Of a stretch of DNA of 42,924 nucleotides, positions 25,339-32,602 are shown piece by piece. Position 1 is the first letter of the stretch. Every line of letters starts with the position of its first letter. The DNA comes from a virus: IMG/VR virus record IMGVR_UViG_3300024327_000015, positions 1 through 42,924 of that record; one strand, 5' to 3'. The position numbers and the translations under genes were made by a program. The notes under the pieces are model-generated. The model made no database searches, was not told where the DNA came from, and worked only from the letters and a program-made list of their open reading frames with translations.

Positions 25339-25481
25339 TGGCCTTGTCCCCTGTATTTTTTATAACTCGCTTTAAAACTTTTGTTCATGGATGAAGTCTT
25401 TCTAATGTGTCCCCCTTGCTGTGTTCGTTTATGAGTTGGCGTGTAAGTTTGGGCAACGTTCCGTTTTACTTTTCTTGGCAT
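25335..25481 (-). CDS. Short basic protein (48 aa)
   Basis: ATG 25481 opens MPRKVKRNVAQTYTPTHKRT, then QQGGHIRKTSSMNKSFKASY and KKYRGQGH. It has about 15 Lys/Arg residues and almost no acidic ones, and the HIRKTSSMNK … KKYRGQG block recurs in phage genomes. It probably binds nucleic acid. Its stop is fused to the TTG start of the next gene, which supports translation. Confidence 0.6.
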   Translation of the reverse strand: MPRKVKRNVAQTYTPTHKRTQQGGHIRKTSSMNKSFKASYKKYRGQGH

Positions 25482-25484
25482 TAA

Positions 25485-26435
25485 TTATTTTCCTCGAATA
25501 TTTGGGTATGCTAAATTTATTATTTTGGGGTTTATTTCTTTAAATTTGTTGTGAAGCTGCTTTGTTTCTTTTTTACTACAGCCAAGAATGTAAATGTATT
25601 TATGTTTGGTGGGTGATGGACGCTTATCACAACAGTTTTTATGACTTTCCCTTTCGTTCTTTAATCTCGTTGCGATGTCTTCTGGTATGGTGTGCCAATT
25701 TACTTTTCTATAGTTTTTCTTTTTGCCAATCATCTTATACCATTCAGGTTGCCATTCAATTTCTAACTTTTTTGCATAACGTACAATTTGACTTCGGTCA
25801 GCAAAGCCGCTACTTCCAAACCAACCACGTTTTGGGTTGTTGGGGTCTAAATATTGACTTCCAGCACCAAATTTCTGTCCTAAATAAATAAAATTACAAG
25901 CTTGATAAATGGTTCCTAGCTCCTTTGCCTCTGGGTCTGAATAAGCTGAAAATGCTCTAAATTCTGTATTTTTTACCATATATTTAATTGAATGCATTAG
26001 CAACCATGAAGCAAGATTTTTAGGTGACCAAGAAATACAAGAGCCTCGACTTATTAATTTTTCCTTATTTTTATTTTCTTCCCCTAAAATATTTGAAAAG
26101 GCATTTGGTGTTGCCATAATGATAACGCCAGCGAGAGTTTTATTCTTTTTTAATCGCGCTGTGAATCTATGAGTAAGCCAAATGGGAAGTTTACCCAACC
26201 ACTCATGCTGTTTAATAAACTTTTTTATCTCCTCACATTGTTTTTTATCTTCTTTGTCAACATAAGAAAACTCAAAGTCATCAATGCGTAAAGATTTATA
26301 TTCATCTTTAGTAAGGTTTGCTTGCTTCAAATCGTTGATTAAGTTTTGTTGGCGAATTTCGTATTGCCAGCAATGGTCTTTTTTATAATCTTTAAAACGC
26401 TCATAGACTTCTTGCGTCTGAAACTTTTTTGCCAT
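25485..26435 (-). CDS. Mom-like GNAT-fold DNA modification protein candidate (316 aa)
   Basis: The central part matches the phage Mu Mom type as I recall it: LAGVIIMATPN (101-111), ISRGSCISWSPKNLASWLLM (128-147), then SAYSDPEAKELGTIYQACNF (163-182) and IYLG, where the SDP … G-T-I-Y-Q-A block holds the Tyr (Y177) expected in the active site. A late IYILGCSKKE strand also fits. Mom converts adenine to a carbamoylmethyl derivative to defeat restriction enzymes; whether this protein does so is inference. An extra ~80-residue Lys-rich N-terminus precedes the core. It stands next to a 2OG-Fe(II) oxygenase gene. Confidence 0.6.
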   Translation of the reverse strand: MAKKFQTQEVYERFKDYKKDHCWQYEIRQQNLINDLKQANLTKDEYKSLRIDDFEFSYVDKEDKKQCEEIKKFIKQHEWLGKLPIWLTHRFTARLKKNKTLAGVIIMATPNAFSNILGEENKNKEKLISRGSCISWSPKNLASWLLMHSIKYMVKNTEFRAFSAYSDPEAKELGTIYQACNFIYLGQKFGAGSQYLDPNNPKRGWFGSSGFADRSQIVRYAKKLEIEWQPEWYKMIGKKKNYRKVNWHTIPEDIATRLKNERESHKNCCDKRPSPTKHKYIYILGCSKKETKQLHNKFKEINPKIINLAYPNIRGK

Positions 26436-26680
26436 TAATGATCCCCTTCAACAAATAAAAAGCATGGGGTGTTTTTTCCCACATACGAGCCCATCATGTT
26501 GTAATAGAAATGTTCCATTGCATCTTCTTCAGTCATTTCATCTTCACGCATAAGTTTGGCTATTACTTTCCTAAAGCTGTAACAAACTTTATCTTCATTA
26601 TCAATGCCTTTCACTACTCCAATAATGCAATCATCGAAAAAATCCATAATTAAAAGGCCATCATACATTTCGTGCAACAT
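26435..26680 (-). CDS. Small acidic conserved-type protein (81 aa)
   Basis: YDGLLIMDFFDDCIIGVVKG, then KVCYSFRKVIAKLMRED, MTEEDAMEHFYYNMMGSYVG and PCFLF. This block order is familiar from short phage and prophage proteins with no assigned function. Two cysteines, net acidic. The Shine-Dalgarno AAAGGA is supplied by the last codons of the oxygenase gene, and the end overlaps the Mom-like gene, so all three are one translation unit. Confidence 0.6.
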   Translation of the reverse strand: MLHEMYDGLLIMDFFDDCIIGVVKGIDNEDKVCYSFRKVIAKLMREDEMTEEDAMEHFYYNMMGSYVGKNTPCFLFVEGDH

Positions 26681-26683
26681 TAT

Positions 26684-27226
26684 TTATCCTTTTTCCCACC
26701 AACGCTCGCGCTTCATCTCCGCAAGTAGCTGATTATAAGTTAATTTAGTTCTATCCTCTTCAAAATCTACGCTTAATAAATACCTAGTCTCTTCAAAATT
26801 ATACACCGTGTGTGTAACTTGTGCGTTAAATAAGTAATACCTTTGGGGCTTGTACTTTAACTCAATAAACTCGCCTTTTACATTACCAAGTGCTACATTT
26901 GCCCCGAGTTTTAAATTTGGGTTAAACATACAATGGCTTTTGTCCCAGTTATTTAACAACATGTTTACCCCGACTCCTCTATCAGTATCGATGTGCCAAT
27001 CATAATATGTGTTAGCCTCCAACTTAATAATCCCGGCTTTAAATGGGTGTGCTCTGTATAAGTATTTCCACCAAGGATCAACTACCCAATCATCTTGTAC
27101 TTCTATAGCTTTAAAATTATAATAGTCAAACCACGACTCCTTACGTGCAGTAATTGCTCGAAGGTACATCATCTCCGAAGCTATCGACTCGTCAGGTATC
27201 TTAAAATAGTATTTAGCATTCGCCAT
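26684..27226 (-). CDS. 2-oxoglutarate/Fe(II)-dependent oxygenase-like protein (180 aa)
   Basis: I use ATG 27226, which overlaps the polymerase end; a GTG at 27250 would add eight residues. The double-stranded beta-helix signature is complete: YYDWHIDTDRG (H78, D80), QRYYLFNAQVTHTVYN (H139) and ETRYLLSVDF (R148 for 2-oxoglutarate). Enzymes of this fold hydroxylate proteins, nucleic acids or small molecules using Fe(II), O2 and 2-oxoglutarate. Between DNA polymerase and the Mom-like gene, a nucleotide or DNA-base substrate is a reasonable but untested guess. Confidence 0.7.
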   Translation of the reverse strand: MANAKYYFKIPDESIASEMMYLRAITARKESWFDYYNFKAIEVQDDWVVDPWWKYLYRAHPFKAGIIKLEANTYYDWHIDTDRGVGVNMLLNNWDKSHCMFNPNLKLGANVALGNVKGEFIELKYKPQRYYLFNAQVTHTVYNFEETRYLLSVDFEEDRTKLTYNQLLAEMKRERWWEKG

Positions 27227-29054
27227 AGTTTTTACCAAAATCCCCTTCACACGTTACCGGCAAGCCTTTTGCCCATGACGGTGCTTTATTCATAGTCTGC
27301 ATAATAAAACGTAATGCTTCATATTTTTCTGCCTCCGGCGCAACGCACACCACTGCGTCATGCACAGTAAGCAGTGGTCTATATCTCTTATTAATAGTAA
27401 TCATTTGCACCCCAATAACTATCCTAGCTAAAGCTTGAACTACATTCTCCACCACTACTCCACCCCAAATACTAATCTCGCCTCGTCTTGATATATAAGT
27501 ATACCCATTATTCTTTAGCTCTAAGTTTGGATAGCGTAGATACAATCCGTTAGGTAGTTTTAATCCTTCCGGAGTAACCAATACACAATTCACTTTGCTT
27601 AAATAATAAACAGGTTTATCTTTAGGCCAAGACGCCATAAATTTCAAGGCTCGATCACACTCCTTCCAAAGCCCTTCCACTTCGTGGTTTATTTTTCGGT
27701 ATAAATCTACTAAACTTTTTGTTTCTTTTTCAGCCATATCTACACCCGCATTAATCTTTAATACATCTCGCAGTTTCTTTGCACCAGTACCATAACCTAA
27801 TCCCAAGATACAAGTCTTACCTACGGCCCGTTCAGTCTTATTTACTTCAGACTTCATATAAACCTTAGAGGCAAACACTGAATACACGTCTTCCCCCCTT
27901 TTAAACTGTTCAAGTACATCATGCTGTCCGGCAAACCAGACTAGTATACGAGCTTCGATTTGTGAAGAGTCACAATTTATAATCACGTGATTGTCTGGTG
28001 GGAGAATGGCGTTCTTCAATGCCTTTTGTTTCTTGTCGCGTGACGGTAAGTTCTGGAAGTTTACTTTGTCTGAACCAGCCCAACGTCCTGTATGTGTGCC
28101 ATAATATTTCAAGGGTATAGGGAGTTGATTGCGGTTGCGTTCAGCTATACCAATGAACCGCTCTATGCGAGTTTCTTCAATCGTAGATTTAGTGCCGAGT
28201 CTTACTGTACATAGCTCTTGTACAAAAGCATTCGGGTGTTCACATAAAGCTAAAAACCCTTGGTCTCCTTTTGCTAGGGCGTAAGTTTCTTTCCCTGTTG
28301 TTGGGCTTGTCTTCATTGGTACTAACACATTTAACTGTTCTAACACATCAGCAAACTGTTTATTACTTGCTAATCTTTTACGCACTTCTTCTACTTCACA
28401 TTCAAGTTTATCCGCAAGTGCCTGTAACAAATTAAGCTTTTCACTCTTGACCTCTTTCAATCTATCCACAAGTACGTCTTTATCTAACTGTAACCCGGGT
28501 AATATATACATTCTTAACGTGATGTCGATAAGTCTAAGTTCACTAGCCGGATAGTTAATAGCGAGCTCTTTGAATAAACCATAAGTGAGCTTCACGTCGT
28601 TCTTACAGTACACTCCGTATTGGCGTAGCTCATGGTCGCGAAAGTCTTCTATGCGTTTACCTTTAGCATCCAAGACTTCTGTGCCTTTTTCTCCTAGTTT
28701 GTAACGTTCAGCCAAAGCTTTAAGTGAACCCCCGGCATCCACTCCGTGTATAGATCTCGCCATACACAGGGTGTCCAGGTATTTCATCGGCTCTGCACCA
28801 AACTTCCATTTAAGAATAGCGCCATCAAACAAAGTGTTGTGACACAATAACATTGCATCGGCCCATGCGATGTCAGCTATAGCTTTTGCTACTGCCTCTT
28901 CTCCGGCATGCCATTCAGTTTTTCCGTCATCTATTTTTATTGCTACACCAATGACTTGGAACCGCTCATCATTGATGTACTCTTCAGTTGTCATTCGAGA
29001 TAGACTAAATCCCACATCGTAAAATGTTTCAAAGTCAATCGTTACTAGATTCAA
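27213..29054 (-). CDS. polA: Family A DNA polymerase with 3'-5' exonuclease (613 aa)
   Basis: The N-terminal exonuclease has TIDFET (D7, E9), LLCHNTLFD and QYGVYCKNDV (D153). Polymerase motif A is CDSSQIEARI (D362). Motif B/O-helix is RAVGKTCILGLGYG, with K413, Y421 and Leu417 at the E. coli F762 position. Motif C is LTVHDAVV (catalytic HD). At 613 residues it lacks a 5'-3' exonuclease, as usual for phages. It is the replicative enzyme. The gene starts 4 bp inside the gene before it and overlaps the oxygenase start. Confidence 0.92.
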   Translation of the reverse strand: MNLVTIDFETFYDVGFSLSRMTTEEYINDERFQVIGVAIKIDDGKTEWHAGEEAVAKAIADIAWADAMLLCHNTLFDGAILKWKFGAEPMKYLDTLCMARSIHGVDAGGSLKALAERYKLGEKGTEVLDAKGKRIEDFRDHELRQYGVYCKNDVKLTYGLFKELAINYPASELRLIDITLRMYILPGLQLDKDVLVDRLKEVKSEKLNLLQALADKLECEVEEVRKRLASNKQFADVLEQLNVLVPMKTSPTTGKETYALAKGDQGFLALCEHPNAFVQELCTVRLGTKSTIEETRIERFIGIAERNRNQLPIPLKYYGTHTGRWAGSDKVNFQNLPSRDKKQKALKNAILPPDNHVIINCDSSQIEARILVWFAGQHDVLEQFKRGEDVYSVFASKVYMKSEVNKTERAVGKTCILGLGYGTGAKKLRDVLKINAGVDMAEKETKSLVDLYRKINHEVEGLWKECDRALKFMASWPKDKPVYYLSKVNCVLVTPEGLKLPNGLYLRYPNLELKNNGYTYISRRGEISIWGGVVVENVVQALARIVIGVQMITINKRYRPLLTVHDAVVCVAPEAEKYEALRFIMQTMNKAPSWAKGLPVTCEGDFGKNYGEC

Positions 29055-29596
29055 GTTGTCCCTTTCGCTTTAAATTCTTCATCAATTTCTTTAATTCTGT
29101 TGTACTCACTCATATATTTTTTATCGGTAATACATGTATTACAAATAGGAAGGATGTCCTCAAGATACTCGTGATTTAAATTCTTCTCTTTACATATCTT
29201 TTCTAAATCCCATTTTATATTTTTCTTCGGCATTATGACATCACAACACCAACAAACACCATGAGTTACAAGGTGTTCTACTTCAGGGTTTTCCCAATTA
29301 AACAAATCATAGCCTGAAAAATCATCATATTTTTTACCATCCACATATGAATAATCTAAACTGTCATATATGACAATATCTGTGTTGTCATATGTATCTT
29401 TCTTTCTTTCTTGAAATTGATAATAATACAACCCCCTGTCGGTATCTATTTCTTTCTTTAGGTCTTCTTCAGTAATACTATCAATTATTTTATTTAATTC
29501 TTTTTTTGTTTCTTGTAAAGCTTCTGTTAAGTTTTCTGCTCTTACCGTCATTAATTCTTTATTTAAATCAATCCATATATCATAAACTTTTTCCAT
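29051..29596 (-). CDS. Unknown acidic protein with a Cys4 site (181 aa)
   Basis: The first ~75 residues are charged helices (DLNKELMTVRAENLTEALQE), followed by Tyr/Asp-rich segments (DYSYVDGKKYDDFSGYDLF). The C-terminal region has CWCC and CNTC pairs about 35 residues apart (VCWCCDVIMP … PICNTC), probably one zinc ion. No family is recognised. It precedes polymerase with a 4-bp overlap. The C-terminal zinc module may bind nucleic acid or polymerase. Confidence 0.6.
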   Translation of the reverse strand: MEKVYDIWIDLNKELMTVRAENLTEALQETKKELNKIIDSITEEDLKKEIDTDRGLYYYQFQERKKDTYDNTDIVIYDSLDYSYVDGKKYDDFSGYDLFNWENPEVEHLVTHGVCWCCDVIMPKKNIKWDLEKICKEKNLNHEYLEDILPICNTCITDKKYMSEYNRIKEIDEEFKAKGTT

Positions 29597-29756
29597 TATT
29601 TTTCCTCTCTTTTATACAAAACCCTTTAATATTATAGACGCCCATGTCTGATTCTATTGAGCAATACCACTTGCCCCCGTGGTTAATCTTAGCGTCAGAA
29701 CCACACTTACAACATACTGCCGGCCCAACTCTATTATCTTCTTTAATAATTGCCAT
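29580..29756 (-). CDS. Zinc-ribbon-like small protein (58 aa)
   Basis: ATG 29756 overlaps the stop of the previous gene (TAATG) and the frame runs 17 bp into the next one. CCKCG (C15, C16, C18), then WYC (C32) and GFC (C47), suggests a zinc ribbon; HGGKWYC is typical of such folds. The function is unknown. It accounts for an otherwise empty 159-bp gap. Confidence 0.6.
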   Translation of the reverse strand: MAIIKEDNRVGPAVCCKCGSDAKINHGGKWYCSIESDMGVYNIKGFCIKERKNNGKSL

Positions 29757-29908
29757 TACGTTAACAGTAAATAAAGCACGTAACTGGCCGTAGCAACGGC
29801 TACTGTATTAATGAAATACTCCAATACTTTATAGTCTTTTTCTGACAAAGAATGTAAGTCTTTCTCATCTTCATCAGGATCTTTATGTTCTTGAGGCCAC
29901 ACAGTCAT
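29756..29908 (-). CDS. Small C-tail-anchored membrane protein (50 aa)
   Basis: ATG 29908 has AAGGAG at optimal distance, so I prefer it to a longer frame from 29962. The first ~28 residues are acidic and soluble (PQEHKDPDEDEKDLHSLSEK), and the last ~20 (VLEYFINTVAVATASYVLYL) form one transmembrane helix. A host-membrane or superinfection-exclusion role is possible but not shown. Confidence 0.6.
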   Translation of the reverse strand: MTVWPQEHKDPDEDEKDLHSLSEKDYKVLEYFINTVAVATASYVLYLLLT

Positions 29909-29918
29909 GTCGTTCTCC

Positions 29919-30113
29919 TTATAGTTTATTAGCATAAAATGTATGCTCGTCCCGGCATTCAACTGAACACCATCGTCTCTTGTCTTTTACTTCTCTTTCA
30001 CACCACGTACATTTGCCGGTATCATTTTCTTCGACAGTCGTATCAACACTTTTTAGAGTTGCCTCTAATTGTCTCTGTACTTCGTTGTTGGCTACGTCTA
30101 TCTCGTCACTCAT
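29919..30113 (-). CDS. Small treble-clef zinc finger protein (64 aa)
   Basis: ATG 30113 overlaps the preceding stop (ATGA). The C-terminal half is CTWCEREVKDKRRWCSVECR with DEH, a C-x2-C … C-x3-C zinc finger found in small phage proteins. The N-terminal half is an acidic helix. Likely nucleic-acid or RNA-polymerase binding; no specific role is known. Confidence 0.6.
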   Translation of the reverse strand: MSDEIDVANNEVQRQLEATLKSVDTTVEENDTGKCTWCEREVKDKRRWCSVECRDEHTFYANKL

Positions 30114-30346
30114 ACCATGTGACCTTTTGCCCAAGGACTTGTAGCCCTAGCTTGTTTTAGAGTCAACTTCGGAGGTAATGTTAGTCTCCCCTCAATTTCA
30201 AATCGCTCCAATACACTAACCCCTACCCCCGCGTATAAAGCAACTTTACCTCTAGTTGTCTTTGGGTTTTTCTCCATATATGCTATCGCTCTTGTTAAAA
30301 ACTCTTGCTCTTTCTCATCTGAATAAAGTCTACGTTTTATTGTCAT
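30110..30346 (-). CDS. Small HTH-like basic protein (78 aa)
   Basis: FLTRAIAYMEKNPKTTRGKV then ALYAGVGVSVLERFEIEGRL looks like a helix-turn-helix with ERFEIEG as recognition helix; the C-terminal segment is basic. Probably a DNA-binding early regulator. It overlaps DUF3310 by 17 bp upstream and the zinc-finger gene by ATGA downstream. Confidence 0.5.
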   Translation of the reverse strand: MTIKRRLYSDEKEQEFLTRAIAYMEKNPKTTRGKVALYAGVGVSVLERFEIEGRLTLPPKLTLKQARATSPWAKGHMV

Positions 30347-30563
30347 TTATGTCCTCTCTCTCCATCCTACGTTTAGCGTACCATATCATCTTACTAAGGT
30401 CTTGCTCTAGGTTTCCCTTACCTTTACATCGTAAAAGATATTTACCACATTGCCACAATAGTGGGTCGTCTTTAAAAAATTCTTCTAGTATATCTATCAC
30501 CTCATACTTCGTACTTGTGTAATGGGGTGGATGATTTACCATGTCTACATCTTCTGCATTCAT
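30330..30563 (-). CDS. DUF3310 protein, T7 gp1.7-like nucleotide kinase family (77 aa)
   Basis: NHPPHYTSTKYEVIDILEEF, then DPLLWQCGKYLLRCKGKGN and LEQDLSKMIWYAKRRME are the diagnostic blocks of DUF3310. T7 gp1.7, a member, phosphorylates dTMP and dGMP. At 77 residues this is only the conserved core, which is the usual size in environmental phages, so kinase activity is not assured. Confidence 0.8.
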   Translation of the reverse strand: MNAEDVDMVNHPPHYTSTKYEVIDILEEFFKDDPLLWQCGKYLLRCKGKGNLEQDLSKMIWYAKRRMEREDINDNKT

Positions 30564-30790
30564 CTTTTAGGCACTCCTGTTTTAGTTACCGTATACCCAC
30601 TATGCTCTAACACAGGTATTATGCTTTGTTTTAATACCCTTACCATTCTCGCTTCCATGCGTATTCTTGAAGCCTCTTTCGGTATTGGGTATAAAACCGT
30701 GTACCCCTCCTCCCTTAACATATCTATTGCTTGTTCTTTAGTTTGCATGCGTGTAAGTTCTTTCTTTGCTTTATTATTTTCTGCATTCAT
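30560..30790 (-). CDS. Unknown small protein (76 aa)
   Basis: A basic N-terminus, then an alpha/beta core EQAIDMLREEGYTVLYPIPK and a helix with RIRMEARMVRVLKQSIIPVL, ending basic. It begins MNAE like the DUF3310 gene downstream; the ATGAATGCAGAA starts are identical. It is in overlap with both neighbours. No family recognised. Confidence 0.55.
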   Translation of the reverse strand: MNAENNKAKKELTRMQTKEQAIDMLREEGYTVLYPIPKEASRIRMEARMVRVLKQSIIPVLEHSGYTVTKTGVPKR

Positions 30791-31101
30791 GTTTTACTCT
30801 CCAAACTCATCACTCGTTTGCCTTTAACGTAATACTCTAACATCTCAATATTCGTCTCGTCAATAATTAGTGAGACTCCTTGTTGCATACTTATCTCCCG
30901 TAAGTGTTTCTGTTGTAAGGCCGTTGCTTTGTTTCCATTGGCTTTACACTCGATCCCGATAAACTTACCTTTGTAACATGCGACGATGTCAGGTACACCA
31001 CTTGCCCCATATCCTCCTGTTGAGGCATAAAAGTAGTACGCACCAAGTTCCTTAAGCTTGGCACATACTTTCTGTTTTACTTTCTTTTCAGGTGTTGCCA
31101 C
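30787..31101 (-). CDS. VRR-NUC nuclease (104 aa)
   Basis: The minimal VRR-NUC fold is complete: TPEKKVKQKVCAKLKELGAY, GASGVPDIVACYKGKFIGIE with D38 and E51-C-K53, and Q63 in ALQQKHL. Stand-alone VRR-NUC proteins of phages are thought to resolve branched DNA. Chain ends: basic N-terminal helix and a short C-terminal helix. It overlaps both neighbours by one codon. Confidence 0.8.
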   Translation of the reverse strand: MATPEKKVKQKVCAKLKELGAYYFYASTGGYGASGVPDIVACYKGKFIGIECKANGNKATALQQKHLREISMQQGVSLIIDETNIEMLEYYVKGKRVMSLESKT

Positions 31102-31448
31102 TATGATTCTAGTGGTGGAAGTTTGTCAGCTGATGGTGACTCATATCCCGCCATGTCGGGTAGGTGTGAGCCATCCAATGTAAGTGGGGGTAGGTCGTCA
31201 ACTGTTGGGTTGTCATATCCCGCAATTTCAGGAAGAACTGTTTCGTCTCCAAGATTTATAAGGTCAATGCCGGTGTCTTTTGATACCAGTGACCTAGCCT
31301 CTGATTCTGTGATAGTTTCAACTATGACTACCGCGGGTGTTGACGCGGGTGCGGGTGTGGGTACATCTTGTTTTGATACATACACAAGCCCTCCAATTGC
31401 TACGATAACTGCTAATGCTATTGCGTTTTTCTTTGTTACTTGGTTCAT
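31101..31448 (-). CDS. Membrane-anchored protein with 18-residue repeats (115 aa)
   Basis: Residues 8-24 (NAIALAVIVAIGGLVYV) are a transmembrane or signal-anchor helix, then a Pro/Ala linker (PTPAPASTPA). LPEIAGYDNPTVDDLPPL (72-89) and LPDMAGYESPSADKLPPL (96-113) are repeats with 11/18 identities. The tail should lie in the periplasm. The coding sequence contains a diverged copy of the 20-bp element (31275-31294). A spanin-like or envelope function is a guess. Confidence 0.6.
   Translation of the reverse strand: MNQVTKKNAIALAVIVAIGGLVYVSKQDVPTPAPASTPAVVIVETITESEARSLVSKDTGIDLINLGDETVLPEIAGYDNPTVDDLPPLTLDGSHLPDMAGYESPSADKLPPLES
31275..31294 (-). repeat. Diverged copy of the 20-bp R element, inside a coding region
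   Basis: GTCTTTTGATACCAGTGACC (+) matches GTCCTTTGATACCAGTCACT at 17/20, and with the flanking CGGT it matches the copy at 37891 at 21/23. It lies in codons 52-58 of the membrane-protein gene, in the same orientation as the other copies. Confidence 0.6.
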
Positions 31449-31490
31449 TCGCTCTCTCCATTTAATTAAAATAAAATACTGCTCTCTCTG

Positions 31491-31748
31491 TTACACATCA
31501 CAATTTCCGTTCGGACATCCATGAGATAGAATCTCGTCTGCAATGTCGTCTGTCATTTGTTGATGTTCGTGTTGCTTTATTTCGGTTTCAAGATGTTCTA
31601 CAAACTTCTCATCTTTCATTATTACTGATAGCTCTTCGATGATTCGATTAGCCTCTTCTCGGTCTTCACTGCCTATGCTATGTTTATCAAGTAAGGCAAC
31701 GAAGTCCATGAGTAGTCTACGAACTTTGATAAAAATATGGTGTGCCAT
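31491..31748 (-). CDS. Unknown acidic helical protein (85 aa)
   Basis: A basic start (HIFIKVRRLLM), then acidic amphipathic helices (EDREEANRIIEELSVIMKDE, EHLETEIKQHEHQQMTDDI) and a GCPNGNCDV end whose two cysteines could bind metal. Forty-two bases separate it from the next gene downstream. The function is unknown. Confidence 0.55.
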   Translation of the reverse strand: MAHHIFIKVRRLLMDFVALLDKHSIGSEDREEANRIIEELSVIMKDEKFVEHLETEIKQHEHQQMTDDIADEILSHGCPNGNCDV

Positions 31749-32011
31749 TAGCCCTCTCCGACTTTGATTGGAGTATCAGTATTATCTACAACTTCTATCA
31801 TGTCAAGTTCTTTCGTTTCTTTTAGCCAATCCTTAAAGTCTTTGAATGAACGCTCAGCCGACACTTGGTTGTGCCATATGAGTTCTAGTATGCCACTCAT
31901 ACCCCCAATGATTCCCAGTAGTTCATGTCGTTCGGCTTTCCAAATATCTTGGTCTGCCCCAAAGTAGTCATAAATGTCTTGCTCTACATAATCAATCTTT
32001 TCTTTAGGCAT
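31748..32011 (-). CDS. Unknown acidic small protein (87 aa)
   Basis: DYVEQDIYDYFGADQDIWKA, HELLGIIGGMSGILELIWHN and RSFKDFKDWLKETKELD suggest three helices with many acidic residues. Linked at both ends by TAATG overlaps. No family recognised. Confidence 0.55.
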   Translation of the reverse strand: MPKEKIDYVEQDIYDYFGADQDIWKAERHELLGIIGGMSGILELIWHNQVSAERSFKDFKDWLKETKELDMIEVVDNTDTPIKVGEG

Positions 32012-32232
32012 TACTCTTCTCCCTCGGGGCTAAAGTCTATGACTATGCCCTCTATATATTTAACTCGATAATGGTCTCGATTATATTCAAGCCCATCTTC
32101 CTTTGCCTCTTCTAGATATTCATCTAGCATATCGAACGCCTCTTCTTGAGTGTTGCATTCCGCACCCTCCCAAGCTGACATCCATTTGTCTCCTCCTCGA
32201 TCGAAAGATTTTTTCATTTGCACGTGGTACAT
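32011..32232 (-). CDS. Unknown acidic small protein (73 aa)
   Basis: KKSFDRGGDKWMSAWEGAEC, then EEAFDMLDEYLEEAKEDGLE and HYRVKYIEGIVIDFSPEGEE: a beta-helix-beta plan with a strongly acidic middle. The end codons GEE provide the ribosome site of the next gene. The function is unknown. Confidence 0.55.
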   Translation of the reverse strand: MYHVQMKKSFDRGGDKWMSAWEGAECNTQEEAFDMLDEYLEEAKEDGLEYNRDHYRVKYIEGIVIDFSPEGEE

Positions 32233-32450
32233 TATGTGTTCCCCCTGTATTGATAGTCTTCTTCATCTATAGCCTCTTGTTCCTCTCTCTCCTCCTGTCT
32301 TTCTGCTCGAATGTCAGCATCCATTACTTCCCATGTGCGGTCTTCGGTAGCAATTCTTTTTGCTTGGGTTGTACTTACTGCCATGATGTCCATCGGTATA
32401 CAATACTGCGTGACATACACTCGATAGTGTTTTAGTTTTAGTTTACTCAT
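32232..32450 (-). CDS. Unknown small protein with charged C-terminus (72 aa)
   Basis: KHYRVYVTQYCIPMDIMAVS, then TTQAKRIATEDRTWEVMDAD and an Arg/Glu-rich single helix (IRAERQEEREEQEAIDEED). The first half has the shape of a small beta-alpha 'DpnD/PcfM-like' fold, but I would not assign it. ATGA and TAATG overlaps on either side. Confidence 0.55.
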   Translation of the reverse strand: MSKLKLKHYRVYVTQYCIPMDIMAVSTTQAKRIATEDRTWEVMDADIRAERQEEREEQEAIDEEDYQYRGNT

Positions 32451-32602
32451 TGTTGTATCTCCTTTAATAAAATTTCCAAATCATCTTCGTCCATATTCCA
32501 TAATAGCTCGGCTCTATCAGAATAAATAAATGATGTTTTAATTCTCATCACCTTATCTATTAATTTTTCTTTTTTTGTTTCAGGTATGTATTTATATTTC
32601 AT
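32447..32602 (-). CDS. Small helical protein (51 aa)
   Basis: ATG 32602 has GAGGAG seven bases upstream and the stop overlaps the next start (ATGA). KYKYIPETKKEKLIDKVMRI, then YSDRAELLWNMDEDDLEILL is predicted all-helical, basic then acidic. It fills a gap that would otherwise hold nothing. Confidence 0.6.
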   Translation of the reverse strand: MKYKYIPETKKEKLIDKVMRIKTSFIYSDRAELLWNMDEDDLEILLKEIQQ

